64,000 bases of DNA from Mycolicibacter heraklionensis. Its GTDB lineage: Bacteria; Actinomycetota; Actinomycetes; Mycobacteriales; Mycobacteriaceae. The notes below the pieces were generated by a model that saw only the letters and a program-made list of their open reading frames with translations, had not been told where the DNA came from and did not search any database. A program made the translations under genes and the position numbers. The DNA lies in contig NZ_LDPO01000008.1 of the NCBI RefSeq assembly GCF_001021505.1, positions 62,001-126,000 of the forward strand, read 5' to 3'. Shown one piece after another: positions 1 through 8,841 of the stretch. Within the stretch, counting starts at the first letter, position 1. The number at the start of each line of letters is the position of its first letter.

Positions 1-192
1 CAGAACCTGGGCTTCGGATACGGCACGCACAGCTGCCTGGGCGCCGCGCTCGCCCGGATGGAGAGCGCGATCGCGCTGGAGAAGCTGCTCGACTTCATGC
101 CGCAGTATGAAGTCCAGGAGGCCGGCCTGAAGCGGGTGGCCATGACCAACGTCGCCGGCTGGTCGAACGTGCCGGTACGGATACCGCGGTGA
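1..192 (+). CDS. Cytochrome P450, C-terminal fragment (cut by window start)
   Basis: Only the last 63 codons are inside the window. They contain the P450 haem-ligand loop FGYGTHSCLGAALAR, in which the Cys is the axial thiolate, followed by the usual L-helix and a C-terminal end closing in VPVRIPR before TGA at 190-192. The downstream ferredoxin gene begins with GTG at 189 and overlaps the stop by 4 bases, so the two are translationally coupled and the ferredoxin is very probably its electron donor. The P450 subfamily cannot be assigned from this fragment. Confidence 0.9.
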   Translation, partial: QNLGFGYGTHSCLGAALARMESAIALEKLLDFMPQYEVQEAGLKRVAMTNVAGWSNVPVRIPR

Positions 193-398
193 GAGTCGAA
201 GTCGACTACGACCTGTGTGAGAGCAATGGCGTGTGCATGGGGATCAATCCCGAGGTTTTCGATCTCGGCGACGACGATGTCTTGAGGATTCTTCGGCCGC
301 AGATCACACCGGCGACCGAAGACGATGTCCGCGAAGCTGTCCGCCGATGCCCCAGGCAGGCACTTTGCATCGTGGAGACCGAAGGGACGGACGATTAA
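189..398 (+). CDS. Small [3Fe-4S]-type ferredoxin, P450 redox partner
   Basis: This 69-residue acidic protein begins with GTG overlapping the P450 stop. Cys10, Cys16 (CESNGVC) and Cys54 followed by Pro (RRCPRQAL) match the three-cysteine pattern of the small 3Fe-4S ferredoxins that serve actinobacterial P450s; the fourth cluster cysteine of 4Fe-4S ferredoxins is absent at its usual place. It acts in the cytoplasm, passing single electrons from a ferredoxin reductase, not encoded nearby, to the P450 upstream. It is followed by fadD with a short overlap, so P450, ferredoxin, fadD and the hydratase form one operon. Confidence 0.88.
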   Translation: MRVEVDYDLCESNGVCMGINPEVFDLGDDDVLRILRPQITPATEDDVREAVRRCPRQALCIVETEGTDD

Positions 399-2043
399 TC
401 GATCTGCGAACCCGGCCGCCACAATCGCCGCTCTGGTACGTGCCCGCGCCGCGGACGACAACGTCGCCCTCGTACACGCCGGCCGATCATGGACGTGGCG
501 CGAGGTCGTCGGCGAAGCCGCCGGCCGGGCGGCATGGATGCGCGCCACGCTGGACGGCTCGCGTCCACCCCATATCGGGGTGCTGCTGCCCAACGTGCCC
601 GAATACGTGTTCCTGATCTACGGCGCCGCCCTGGCCGGCGCCTGCATCGTCGGGGTGAATTCAACGAGACGAGGTGCGGAACTGCAACGCGATGTCGAGC
701 ACACCGCGTGCCAGCTCGTACTGACCGATGCCACTTTCGCAGATCTGCTTCCCTCAGCGCTGCGCGTCGAGGACCGCCCGTGGGCCGACTACGACGCGGC
801 ACCGCTCCCGTCGACCGATCCCCCGGCGTCGTCGAACATGTTCCTGCTCTTCACATCCGGGTCGACTTCAGCACCCAAGGCGGTGCAGCGCAGCCAGGGC
901 CGCCTGGCCGCGTCGACGATGACCGGATTCGGCCCGAATGACGTCCTGTACTGCCCGATGCCGTTGTTCCACGGAAATGCGTTGAGCTCCATCCTGTTGC
1001 CGGCGGTCGCCGGCGGGGCGCGCATTGTTCTGCGGGAGAAATTCTCGGCAACCGCATGGCTGGACGACGTTCGCCGCCACGACGTGACGTTCACCAACAC
1101 CGTAGGGCGAGCGCTGGGTTACGTCCTCGCCACCCCGCCCACCGAAAACGATCGAGACCATCGGCTACGTGTTGTGCTCGCGCCCGAGGCATCACCGCGC
1201 GATACCAAGGCGTTCGAGGAGCGGTTCGGTGTCACGGTGCTTGCGGGCTACGGCTCCAGCGAGGGCGGGGTCATTCTCATGCCGTCGCGCAAGCCCGGCT
1301 CACTGGGCACGGCTCCGCACGGCGCCGACATAGCCGTCGTCGGTCCCACGGGGGCCGAGTGCGAGCGCGCCCGATTCGATGACCGCGGCCGGCTCCGTAA
1401 CGCCGAAGCGGCGATCGGTGAGCTGGTGCGCCGCAACGCCGCTGGTTCGTTCGAGGGGTACTGGAACAACCCGCAGGCCGATGCCGAACGCCTACGCGAC
1501 GGCTGGTTCTGGTCCGGAGATCTGGCCTATCGCGACGACGACGGGGTGTTCTGGTTCGCCGGCCGAGTGGGCGACTGGCTGCGGGTGGACTCGGAGAACT
1601 TCGCCGCCGCACCTATCGAACGAATTCTCGCGCGATATCCGGATGCCGCGGCGGCGGCCGTGGTGGGTGTCCCCGATCCGGCGGCCGGTGATCAAGTGCT
1701 GGCGGCGCTGGAGCTCACCGCGGGGCGGGTTTTCGAACCGGAGAAGTTCGCCGCCTTTCTGGCCGACCAGGCCGATCTCGGTACGAAATGGCGGCCCCGG
1801 TTCGTCCGTATCACCCCCCGGCTGCCCCAGGTCGGCAATGGAAAGCTGGACAAGAAGCCGCTCAAACGGGACGCCTGGCTGTGTGCTGACGAAATCTGGT
1901 GGCGCCCGGATCGCTCCGAAAGCTACCTGCCGATGACAGACGCTGATAAAGACCGGCTACGTCGCGACTTTCTGGCCCACGATCGCATCGACGCCTACCC
2001 GTCGCCCGCACCTGCGGTGCGACCACAGCCCGAGGAGAACTGA
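394..2043 (+). CDS. Acyl-CoA synthetase, FadD17/FadD1-like
   Basis: ATP-dependent CoA ligase of the adenylate-forming superfamily, activating a carboxylic acid by way of an acyl-AMP. Visible motifs are the Ser/Thr/Gly-rich phosphate loop LLFTSGSTSAPK near residue 150, YGSSEGG near 285, the SGDLAYRDDDG hinge region near 375 and the C-terminal lysine motif GKLDKK near 485. The segment HIGVLLPNVPEYVF...STRRGAEL resembles mycobacterial FadD17, a sterol-regulon enzyme, as I recall it. The start is unusual. The only in-frame ATG (325) overlaps the ferredoxin by 74 bases, whereas ATT at 394 overlaps it by 5, is preceded by GAAGGGA (381-387), and gives the family's usual N-terminus. I therefore prefer ATT, with ATG 325 as the alternative. 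Confidence 0.85.
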   Translation: MNRSANPAATIAALVRARAADDNVALVHAGRSWTWREVVGEAAGRAAWMRATLDGSRPPHIGVLLPNVPEYVFLIYGAALAGACIVGVNSTRRGAELQRDVEHTACQLVLTDATFADLLPSALRVEDRPWADYDAAPLPSTDPPASSNMFLLFTSGSTSAPKAVQRSQGRLAASTMTGFGPNDVLYCPMPLFHGNALSSILLPAVAGGARIVLREKFSATAWLDDVRRHDVTFTNTVGRALGYVLATPPTENDRDHRLRVVLAPEASPRDTKAFEERFGVTVLAGYGSSEGGVILMPSRKPGSLGTAPHGADIAVVGPTGAECERARFDDRGRLRNAEAAIGELVRRNAAGSFEGYWNNPQADAERLRDGWFWSGDLAYRDDDGVFWFAGRVGDWLRVDSENFAAAPIERILARYPDAAAAAVVGVPDPAAGDQVLAALELTAGRVFEPEKFAAFLADQADLGTKWRPRFVRITPRLPQVGNGKLDKKPLKRDAWLCADEIWWRPDRSESYLPMTDADKDRLRRDFLAHDRIDAYPSPAPAVRPQPEEN

Positions 2044-2864
2044 TGCCCGTTCACTATGAGCTCGGCGCCCGCCCAGGCGCAGACCACGTCGCGCTGATCA
2101 CGCTGGACCGGCCGGAAGCCAAGAATGCTTGTGACCTTGAGCATTTCCACCAGCTCGCGCAGACCTGGAAGCGTTTCGCCGCCGACGATGCGGCCTGGGT
2201 CGCCATCTTCACCGGGGTCGGGCGGTCGTTCATGTCCGGCGCCGACCTGAAGACCTACGTCCCGGAGATCACCGCGCTCGCCAAGAAGATTCAGGCCGGT
2301 GAAGCCTCCTCGATCGGTGAGTATTCGCTGTCCGACGGAACCGAGGCCGTGCTGCGCGGAACCAAGATCTACAAGCCGATCATCGCTGCCGTCAACGGGC
2401 CGTGCGTGGCGGGCGGCATGGAGATGCTCGGCGGAATCGACATCCGGGTTGCCAGCGAGCAGGCCACGTTCGGTGTCTTGGAGCCCGCGCGCGGCCTGTT
2501 CGCCGGTGGCGGCACCACTGTTCGACTCCCCCGGCAGGTACCGTTCGCGCAGGCGATGGAGTTCCTGTTGTGCGCCGACCAGATCGACGCGCAACGCGCT
2601 TACGAGATGGGTCTGGTCAACGCGGTCGTACCCGAGAATGAGTTGCTGGACACCGCATTCCAGTACGCCAGCCGGATCACGAAGAACGCCCCGCTGGCGG
2701 TGCAGGCCACGAAACGTAGCGTGCTCGAGGGATTGAAGGTGGACATGAGGGAGGCGTACCGAATCGAGTCGCGCATCTCCAAGGAGATCTTCGCCACCGA
2801 GGATGCGAAGGAGGGGCCGCGCGCATTCGCGGAGAAGCGGCCGCCCCGATGGTCGGGACGGTGA
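2043..2864 (+). CDS. Enoyl-CoA hydratase/isomerase family (crotonase)
   Basis: 273-residue crotonase-fold enzyme for the hydration or isomerisation step of beta-oxidation. SFMSGADLKTY near residue 62-72 forms the first oxyanion-hole strand and GPCVAGGMEMLGG near 118-130 the second. A Glu (LEPARGLFAGG, near 147) lies where hydratases carry a catalytic acid. ATG overlaps the fadD TGA by one base (TGATG), so the gene ends the P450-ferredoxin-fadD operon. Its true substrate depends on the CoA ester made by the neighbouring ligase and is unknown. Confidence 0.9.
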   Translation: MPVHYELGARPGADHVALITLDRPEAKNACDLEHFHQLAQTWKRFAADDAAWVAIFTGVGRSFMSGADLKTYVPEITALAKKIQAGEASSIGEYSLSDGTEAVLRGTKIYKPIIAAVNGPCVAGGMEMLGGIDIRVASEQATFGVLEPARGLFAGGGTTVRLPRQVPFAQAMEFLLCADQIDAQRAYEMGLVNAVVPENELLDTAFQYASRITKNAPLAVQATKRSVLEGLKVDMREAYRIESRISKEIFATEDAKEGPRAFAEKRPPRWSGR

Positions 2865-2873
2865 TCAAGGCGG

Positions 2874-3965
2874 TCAGTCGTTGACGATCACGGTTCGGAT
2901 ACCGACTCCGCGCGTGAGGTCGTCGAACGCCTCGTTCACCTGTTCCAGCTGTACCCGGCGGGTGATGAGTTTTTCGAGCGGGAGCCGACCTGCCCGCCAC
3001 AGGTCCAACAGCATCGGGAAGTCACGCTCGGGAACCACCGAACCGTATTGACAGCCGACCAGGGACTTGCCGTTCATGAACAGGTCGTAGGCCGACAGCG
3101 CGACACGCTCCTCGGGCAGCGCAGCGCCCACCACACAAGTGGTCCCGCCCCGGCGGGTGGCCGCGATCGCGGTCTCGATCGTTGCGGCGCGGCCGACGGC
3201 TTCGAAGACGAAGTCCGCGCCGCGGCGGCCGGTGAGCGAACGGATCTGCTTGGCCACGTCACCGTCCGCCGGATCCACCACGTGGGTGGCGCCGAGCTCG
3301 CCGGCAACCGCACGCCGCGACGCGACCGGATCGACCCCGATGACCACCGCCGCCCCGCGGAGCGTGGCCGCCATCAGCGACGCCAGGCCGACGCCGCCGA
3401 GGCCGATCACGGCCACCGAACTGCCGTGCGCGACGGGCGTCGTATTGAGCGCCGCGCCCGCTCCCGTGGCGACACCGCAGCCGATGAGCGACGCGATATC
3501 CAACGGAATGTCCGCATCGATCGGGACCACTGCTCGCCCAAGACAATTCGTGGCAGTCGCAAAGCTCGACACACCCATCGACGTGAACAAGGCGGCACCG
3601 GCGATATCGGTGGCGTACGGCATCGAATAGCTGTCGGGGATGGCGTTGCGACAGAGGTGAACTTCGCCGTGGCGACAGAACCAGCAGTGTCCACACGCGG
3701 CGACCCAGGAGATTACGACATGATCACCTGGCTTCACGTGGCGCACCTCCGAACCCACGGCCTCGATGACGCCCGCGCCCTCATGACCGAGGACGGTCGG
3801 CGTCCCGGCAGGCAACGCACCGGTGGCCTGTGACAGATCGGAGTGACAGACGCCCGCCGCGGCGATCCGAACCCTGACCTGGTCAGGAGCGATCGGCGCG
3901 AGCTCGATGTCCGCTACCTCCAATGCATTTCCGATGCTACGGAGGATGGCGGCGCATTCGCTCAT
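2874..3965 (-). CDS. Zinc-dependent alcohol dehydrogenase (MDR family)
   Basis: 363-residue medium-chain dehydrogenase. The catalytic zinc ligands are Cys40 (GVCHSD), His61-Glu62 (GHEGAG) and Cys163 (LIGCGVATG); the structural zinc is held by Cys91, Cys94, Cys97 and Cys105. A Rossmann nucleotide-binding loop GLGGVGL lies at 188-194. Overall it resembles class III-like and mycobacterial AdhD-type enzymes that oxidise alcohols to aldehydes with NAD(H) or a tightly bound cofactor. It converges on the hydratase, with 9 bases between the stops, and is divergent from an aldehyde dehydrogenase. The pair could oxidise an alcohol through the aldehyde to the acid, possibly one made by the nearby P450s (inference). 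Confidence 0.9.
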   Translation of the reverse strand: MSECAAILRSIGNALEVADIELAPIAPDQVRVRIAAAGVCHSDLSQATGALPAGTPTVLGHEGAGVIEAVGSEVRHVKPGDHVVISWVAACGHCWFCRHGEVHLCRNAIPDSYSMPYATDIAGAALFTSMGVSSFATATNCLGRAVVPIDADIPLDIASLIGCGVATGAGAALNTTPVAHGSSVAVIGLGGVGLASLMAATLRGAAVVIGVDPVASRRAVAGELGATHVVDPADGDVAKQIRSLTGRRGADFVFEAVGRAATIETAIAATRRGGTTCVVGAALPEERVALSAYDLFMNGKSLVGCQYGSVVPERDFPMLLDLWRAGRLPLEKLITRRVQLEQVNEAFDDLTRGVGIRTVIVND

Positions 3966-3984
3966 GGTACGGATCGTAGCGGTT

Positions 3985-4019
3985 CAAGGTAATGTCTCGC
4001 GCACTTTGTGAGTACCTTG
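3985..4019. promoter_or_regulatory. Inverted repeat between adh and aldh, candidate TetR operator
   Basis: CAAGGTA (3985-3991) and TACCTTG (4013-4019) form a perfect 7-bp inverted repeat with a 21-base spacer, in the divergent intergenic region of the alcohol and aldehyde dehydrogenases. The second operon encodes a TetR protein (5528-6097), so this may be its operator; that link is inference. It does not match the ACGGTA-N5-TACCGT sites found further right. Confidence 0.35.
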
Positions 4020-4085
4020 GATCTTTTACTCCGGTATTGCTATTCTCAGTTTCGATCGTTGTTCGAATCTGACCCGGAGCGCGCC

Positions 4086-5531
4086 ATGGATGCCTGCCAC
4101 GCTGTGCACGACTTCCCGCAGTTCTTCCTCGATGGGACTTGGCGCCAACCGACTTCTACCGAAACCTTCGACGTCAGATCGCCGCATGACGGGACTCGTG
4201 TTGGGTCCGCCCCGGTCGCTTCCCCGGAGGACATCGACATCGCGGTCGCCGCCGCGCGCCGGGCATTCGACGGGCCCTGGCCACGGATGAGCGTTGCGGA
4301 GCGGATCGCCGCGCTGCGTCCGTTTCTCGAGGAGTACGGCCGCCGGACCGGCGAGATGGCCGCGCTGGTGACCGCCGAGATGGGTTCACCGGTGTGGTTC
4401 TCCGAGGCCGCGCATGGAACGGGTCCGCTCGCCCTGATGCAGCAGACCGTGAGCTTTGCCGATTCTTACGACTGGTGGGAGAAACGCGGGACCAGCATGG
4501 TGGTCCGAGAACCGGCGGGCGTGGTCGGTGTCATCACGCCGTGGAACGTTCCGCAGGTGACCATCGCCGCCAAGTTGTTCCCGGCGCTCATCGCCGGTTG
4601 TCCGGTGATCGTCAAGCCCGCACCGGAGACACCGCTCGACGCGATGTTGCTCGCCACGATGCTTGCGGAAGCGGACCTGCCCAACGGAGTCGTCGCCGTG
4701 CTGCCAGGCCGAACCGAAGCCGGCCGCCGCCTTGTCGAACACCCGGACGTGGACAGAATCGCCTTCACCGGCAGTTCCGAGGTGGGGCGTTGGATTGCGC
4801 GGACCTGCGCGGACCGGCTGGCGCGGTTCAGTCTGGAGCTGGGCGGGAAATCTGCGGCGATCATCTGCGAGGACGCATCCCTGGAACGGACCATCGCGGG
4901 ACTTCGCTTCTCGTCGTTCCTCAACAACGGCCAGGCCTGCGTCGCGCAGACCAGGATCCTGGCACCGCGCTCCCGCTACGACGAGATCGCGACCGCCCTC
5001 GCCGAGACAACAGGAGAGTTCTCCGTGGGAGACCCGACCGATCCCCAGACCTACATCGGGCCGCTCGTTTCGTCTCGCCAGCGACAACGCGTGGAAGGCT
5101 ACCTCGAACTCGGTGTCGCAGAAGGCGCGACGGTGGCGGCCGGCGGTCCCGGCGGCGTCGACGGGCTGACGAACGGGCAGTACGTCAAACCCACCGTGTT
5201 CCGCGATGTCGACAATTCGATGCGGATCGCCCGCGAGGAGATCTTCGGCCCGGTCGTGGTGGTGATTCCCTACGACGACATCGACGACGCGGTCCGGATC
5301 GCCAACGACTCCCCCTACGGCCTGGGCGGTTCGGTATGGACGAAAGATCGGCACGCAGGACTGGACATCGCCCGCCGCGTTCGCACCGGGACCTTCGGGA
5401 TCAACTCGTTCGCACCGGAATTCGGGGTTCCTTTCGGCGGGTTCAAGTCCAGTGGCATCGGCCGGGAGTACGGCCCGGAAGCTTTCGACGAATACGTCGA
5501 GATCAAATCCGTCTATGGGGTGCCGGGATGA
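4086..5531 (+). CDS. NAD(P)-dependent aldehyde dehydrogenase
   Basis: An aldehyde dehydrogenase of 481 residues from ATG 4086, oxidising an aldehyde to its carboxylate. The GVITPWNVP cofactor-binding strand, LELGGKSA with the general-base Glu near residue 252, the catalytic Cys in NNGQACVAQ near 284, and EEIFGPVV are all present. An in-frame GTG at 4008 would add 26 residues that do not look like the family. ATG 4086 has GGAG six bases upstream and starts close to the usual FLDGTW beginning, so it is preferred. The stop overlaps the TetR start (ATGA), making this the first gene of the ALDH-TetR-P450-thiolase-like operon. Confidence 0.9.
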   Translation: MDACHAVHDFPQFFLDGTWRQPTSTETFDVRSPHDGTRVGSAPVASPEDIDIAVAAARRAFDGPWPRMSVAERIAALRPFLEEYGRRTGEMAALVTAEMGSPVWFSEAAHGTGPLALMQQTVSFADSYDWWEKRGTSMVVREPAGVVGVITPWNVPQVTIAAKLFPALIAGCPVIVKPAPETPLDAMLLATMLAEADLPNGVVAVLPGRTEAGRRLVEHPDVDRIAFTGSSEVGRWIARTCADRLARFSLELGGKSAAIICEDASLERTIAGLRFSSFLNNGQACVAQTRILAPRSRYDEIATALAETTGEFSVGDPTDPQTYIGPLVSSRQRQRVEGYLELGVAEGATVAAGGPGGVDGLTNGQYVKPTVFRDVDNSMRIAREEIFGPVVVVIPYDDIDDAVRIANDSPYGLGGSVWTKDRHAGLDIARRVRTGTFGINSFAPEFGVPFGGFKSSGIGREYGPEAFDEYVEIKSVYGVPG

Positions 5532-6097
5532 CCGCCCCGGTGCGCCGCGCATACGGAGAACTCGATCGTGACCAAGTGGTCGCAGCGCTCTACAGCCTGG
5601 CACGCAGAGTCGGCGTCCAGCGAGTCACGATGCGGGAGCTGGCCGCCGAGTTGGGCGCGAAGGCACCGTCGGTGTACTACCACGTTCCCGGCAAACAGGC
5701 TGCCCTGGACCTTCTTGCCGAATCGGTGCTGGCCTCCATCGCCGAACCGGAGCCCGGCCCCTGGGACGTCCGGCTGACAGCGCTGTACAGCGCTGCGCGA
5801 AACGTGATGCTGGATGTTCCTGGAATTGCCAATGTATTGCAGACCAACGGTATTGGACATACTGCGCGTTCTCTCGACACACTCAGCCGAGCTCTGATCG
5901 CCGAGGCCGGACTGACCGCGGCCAGCGCCGATGCCGCCCACGCGGTGCTCTACACCTACCTGCTCGGGTCGATCAGTCTTGAGGAATCCCGGCCGGCTCG
6001 AACCGGAAGTCGCCGTAAAAAGCAGGCCGATAGCTGCTATCTGGAAGGACTCCGCGTGATCATCGAAGGTATTCGGGCGACGGCGGGCACGCGATGA
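5528..6097 (+). CDS. TetR-family transcriptional regulator
   Basis: 189-residue one-component repressor. The N-terminal helix-turn-helix is clear: TMRELAAELGAKAPSVYYHVPGK around residues 33-57, with the typical YYH recognition-helix end. The C-terminal ligand domain is poorly conserved, with a lipid- or CoA-like ligand plausible from context. ATG overlaps the aldehyde dehydrogenase stop by 4 bases, and its own stop overlaps the P450 start by 4 bases. It therefore probably controls its own operon, possibly through the inverted repeat at 3985-4019. Confidence 0.9.
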   Translation: MTAPVRRAYGELDRDQVVAALYSLARRVGVQRVTMRELAAELGAKAPSVYYHVPGKQAALDLLAESVLASIAEPEPGPWDVRLTALYSAARNVMLDVPGIANVLQTNGIGHTARSLDTLSRALIAEAGLTAASADAAHAVLYTYLLGSISLEESRPARTGSRRKKQADSCYLEGLRVIIEGIRATAGTR

Positions 6098-7362
6098 GCA
6101 CTCAAGTCCCGACGTTGCCGGGGTCACTGACTCCCGAGAACCAGGACAGTGCGGCCGACCGTGATGCCGCAACGGTTCTGGATCCGGACACCTATGTGGT
6201 GGGTGCGCCGTTCGAAGCGTTGGCGCGCCTGCGGGCCGACGCTCCGGTTCATCCGGTCTCGCTGCCGAATCTGCCGAGGGCATGGCTGCTGACTCGGCAC
6301 TCCGACGTTCGGCGCGTCAGCCGCGACAGCGAAACCTTCAGCAGCAGCCGGGGCAACACTCTGGTCGAGGTCGAGATGGGGCCGACATCGGCGATGCTTC
6401 CCGGCATCGACCCGCCGCGGCACGTGCACTTCCGCAAGCTGATCAACCAGGGCTTCACCATGCGAAATGTCCAGCGACTCGAGCCGCACATGCGCAAGGT
6501 CGCACGCAACATCGTTGCCGACATCACCGCGAAGGGCGATTTCGACGCGGTACCCGACATCTCCGCCGAGATGTCGCTACAGGTGATAGCGGACGTCCTC
6601 GGGGTGCCCGCGTCGGACCGGCTCGAGGTGTTCCGCTGGAGTAACGCCATCGGCAGCCTCGGCATCGAGGACCCCGACTACGCGCCGACACCGGAAGCGC
6701 TCGGCCAGGCCGTGGCCGAGATGTTTTCCTACTGCGGCGAACTCGTCGATCACCGACGCAAGCACGGGCTCACCGACGACATCCTGTCGGCACTGCTGGT
6801 AGCCGAGGTCGACGGCGAACGACTCAATCGCGACCAGCTCAACGAATTCTTCCTGTTATTGGCCATCGCCGGAAATGAAACCACCCGCAACACGCTCAGT
6901 CACGGAATCCTGGCCCTGTCACAGCACCCCGACCAGCAGGCCCTGCTGGCCGCCGATCCGGCGGCGGTTCGGCCCGCCGTTGAGGAATTACTTCGATGGT
7001 CCACGCCGGTCATGCATTTCCGGCGTACCGTCACCACCGACGTCGAGTTCGGTGATCAACGAATCCCCGCCGGCGACTGGGTGCTCATGCACTATCTGTC
7101 GGCCAACCGTGACGAGGCGGTGTTCGAGCGGGCCGACGAGTTCGACATCACCCGACCCGACGCGGGCCACGCCGCGTTCGGCGGCGGCGGTGTGCACTTC
7201 TGCCTGGGCGCGCATCTGGCACGCCTCGAACTGCGAGTCATGCTCGAGGAGCTATACCCGAGCGTGCCCAATCTCACCGTCACCGGAGAGCCAGATCGAC
7301 TGCGCTCCTCGTTCTTTCACGGCATCAAGGCATTGCCCTGCACGACTGGAGCGGCGCGATGA
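6094..7362 (+). CDS. Cytochrome P450, complete
   Basis: 422-residue soluble P450. The I-helix oxygen-activation motif AGNETTRN is near residue 259, the ExxR pair in EELLRW follows, and the haem loop FGGGGVHFCLGAHLAR is near 362-377. The sequence resembles the mycobacterial CYP125/CYP142/CYP124 group that hydroxylates branched or sterol side-chain termini, but the exact subfamily is not certain. It lies between TetR and a thiolase-like gene with 4-base overlaps on both sides. The operon carries no ferredoxin of its own; the ferredoxin at 189-398 could serve it. Confidence 0.92.
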   Translation: MSTQVPTLPGSLTPENQDSAADRDAATVLDPDTYVVGAPFEALARLRADAPVHPVSLPNLPRAWLLTRHSDVRRVSRDSETFSSSRGNTLVEVEMGPTSAMLPGIDPPRHVHFRKLINQGFTMRNVQRLEPHMRKVARNIVADITAKGDFDAVPDISAEMSLQVIADVLGVPASDRLEVFRWSNAIGSLGIEDPDYAPTPEALGQAVAEMFSYCGELVDHRRKHGLTDDILSALLVAEVDGERLNRDQLNEFFLLLAIAGNETTRNTLSHGILALSQHPDQQALLAADPAAVRPAVEELLRWSTPVMHFRRTVTTDVEFGDQRIPAGDWVLMHYLSANRDEAVFERADEFDITRPDAGHAAFGGGGVHFCLGAHLARLELRVMLEELYPSVPNLTVTGEPDRLRSSFFHGIKALPCTTGAAR

Positions 7363-8819
7363 GCGGCCGTTCACTATGCCTCATCGGCGCATCGCAGCGA
7401 ACCGAACGCGACAGTCGCGCCCCCGAGCCGTTGGTGAGCTGGGCCGACCGCGCCCGCGAAGCGGCTAAGGACGCCGGTGTCGAACACGCCCTGGCGCAAA
7501 TTGATTCGCTGCAGGTGGTCTACTGCCAATCCTGGCCGTACGACGACCCGGTGGGCAGGCTTGCCACCGCCCTGGGTGCCGATCCCCGCCACCGGCACTA
7601 CTCCGGCATCGGGGGCACCACACCGCAGCTGTTGGTGAACCAGACGTCGGAAGCGATGCTGCGCGGTGAACTGGACCTCGCCCTGATCGTCGGCGGCGAA
7701 GCTCTGGCCACGGTGCGCACCGCGAAAAAGGCCGGCGAACGCCTGCCGTGGAGCTACCGCAAATCATCGCCGTTCCCCTGGGAGCCCCCGCATCCTGCTG
7801 AGGTCGCGCACGAAGTGCACCAGGCATGGGAGACGTTCCCGCTGTGGGACACTGCCCGGCGGGCCAAGATCGGTGCGTCACTGGCCGACGACGCCGCAGA
7901 GGCGGCCGCGATGATGGCGGCGATGACCAACGTCGCCGCGGCCAATCCGCATGCCTGGCGGCCTGTGGTGCTCGATGCCGCCACGGTCGGCACGCCCACG
8001 GCGGCCAACCGTTACGTCGGCTGGCCGTACACCAAACACGAGGTCGCGGTCATGGATGTCGATATGTCTGCCGCGCTGCTGCTGGCCACCGCCGAGAAGG
8101 CCGACGCCCTCGGCGTTGACGAGGGCCGACGCCTCTATCTCACCAGCTACGCCTACGCCGAGGACCCGGCGAGTGTCGCCGAACGCGAGGACATGGCGCG
8201 CTCGGCGGCGATGGCCGTCACGGGCCGGCACGCGCTGCGTGCCGCAGGCCTGGCGCTTGATGACATCGACGTTTTCGATCTGTATTCGTGCTTTCCGTCG
8301 TCGCTGCGACTGGCATGCGACGCGCTGGGGCTGGCCCTGGACGACTCCCGCGGCCTGACCGTGACCGGCGGGTTGCCCTACGCCGGCGGCCCGGCCAGCG
8401 CGTACCAGCTGCACGCCATCGCCAGCACGTTCGACCGGTTGCGGGACAGGGGCGGCCGGGCGCTGATCACCGGGGTCGGAATGCATCTGGCCAAACACGT
8501 GGCCGCCGTATGGTCGTCCACCCCGGCACCGGCCGAACCGGCGGATCGCATCGCGTTGCAAGCCCAGGTGGATGCCGAGCAGCCGCGCCGGCCGCTACTG
8601 ACGGCGTGGTCCGGCCCCGGCACTGTGCGCGCGTACACCGTCGCGCACCGCCGCGACGGCACACCGGGGCAGGGATTGGTGGTGCTCGACACCGACCAGG
8701 GCCGGGCACTGGCCCGGGTCTACCAGCCGGACCTGCTCGCCGATGCCGAATCTCGGGAGCTGGTCGGCACCGAGGTGGTGGTGTCCACCGACGGTCAACG
8801 AAACGAAGCGCGTTGGTGA
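7359..8819 (+). CDS. Thiolase-like protein type 1 (acetyl-CoA acetyltransferase family)
   Basis: 486-residue member of the thiolase superfamily with an extra C-terminal beta domain (about residues 410-486: TVRAYTVAHRRDGTPGQG...), as in the mycobacterial TLP1 group. The segment where thiolases carry the nucleophilic Cys reads SGIGGTTPQLL, without Cys, so ordinary thiolysis is doubtful and a retro-aldol or CoA-binding role is possible. It is the last gene of the aldehyde dehydrogenase operon, its start overlapping the P450 stop by 4 bases. Confidence 0.82.
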   Translation: MSGRSLCLIGASQRTERDSRAPEPLVSWADRAREAAKDAGVEHALAQIDSLQVVYCQSWPYDDPVGRLATALGADPRHRHYSGIGGTTPQLLVNQTSEAMLRGELDLALIVGGEALATVRTAKKAGERLPWSYRKSSPFPWEPPHPAEVAHEVHQAWETFPLWDTARRAKIGASLADDAAEAAAMMAAMTNVAAANPHAWRPVVLDAATVGTPTAANRYVGWPYTKHEVAVMDVDMSAALLLATAEKADALGVDEGRRLYLTSYAYAEDPASVAEREDMARSAAMAVTGRHALRAAGLALDDIDVFDLYSCFPSSLRLACDALGLALDDSRGLTVTGGLPYAGGPASAYQLHAIASTFDRLRDRGGRALITGVGMHLAKHVAAVWSSTPAPAEPADRIALQAQVDAEQPRRPLLTAWSGPGTVRAYTVAHRRDGTPGQGLVVLDTDQGRALARVYQPDLLADAESRELVGTEVVVSTDGQRNEARW

Positions 8820-8841
8820 GGACGCGCGGTGCTTGCCACCG

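Noticed and set aside
173-186. CGGTA-N4-TACCG inverted repeat
   Set aside because: It lies within P450 codons, has a 4-base spacer instead of 5, and is not in a promoter region.
2995-3833. Long open frames opposite the alcohol dehydrogenase and many other genes
   Set aside because: They have low-complexity Arg/Pro/Ala-rich translations, no family motifs, and run antisense to well-supported genes; typical of high-GC DNA.
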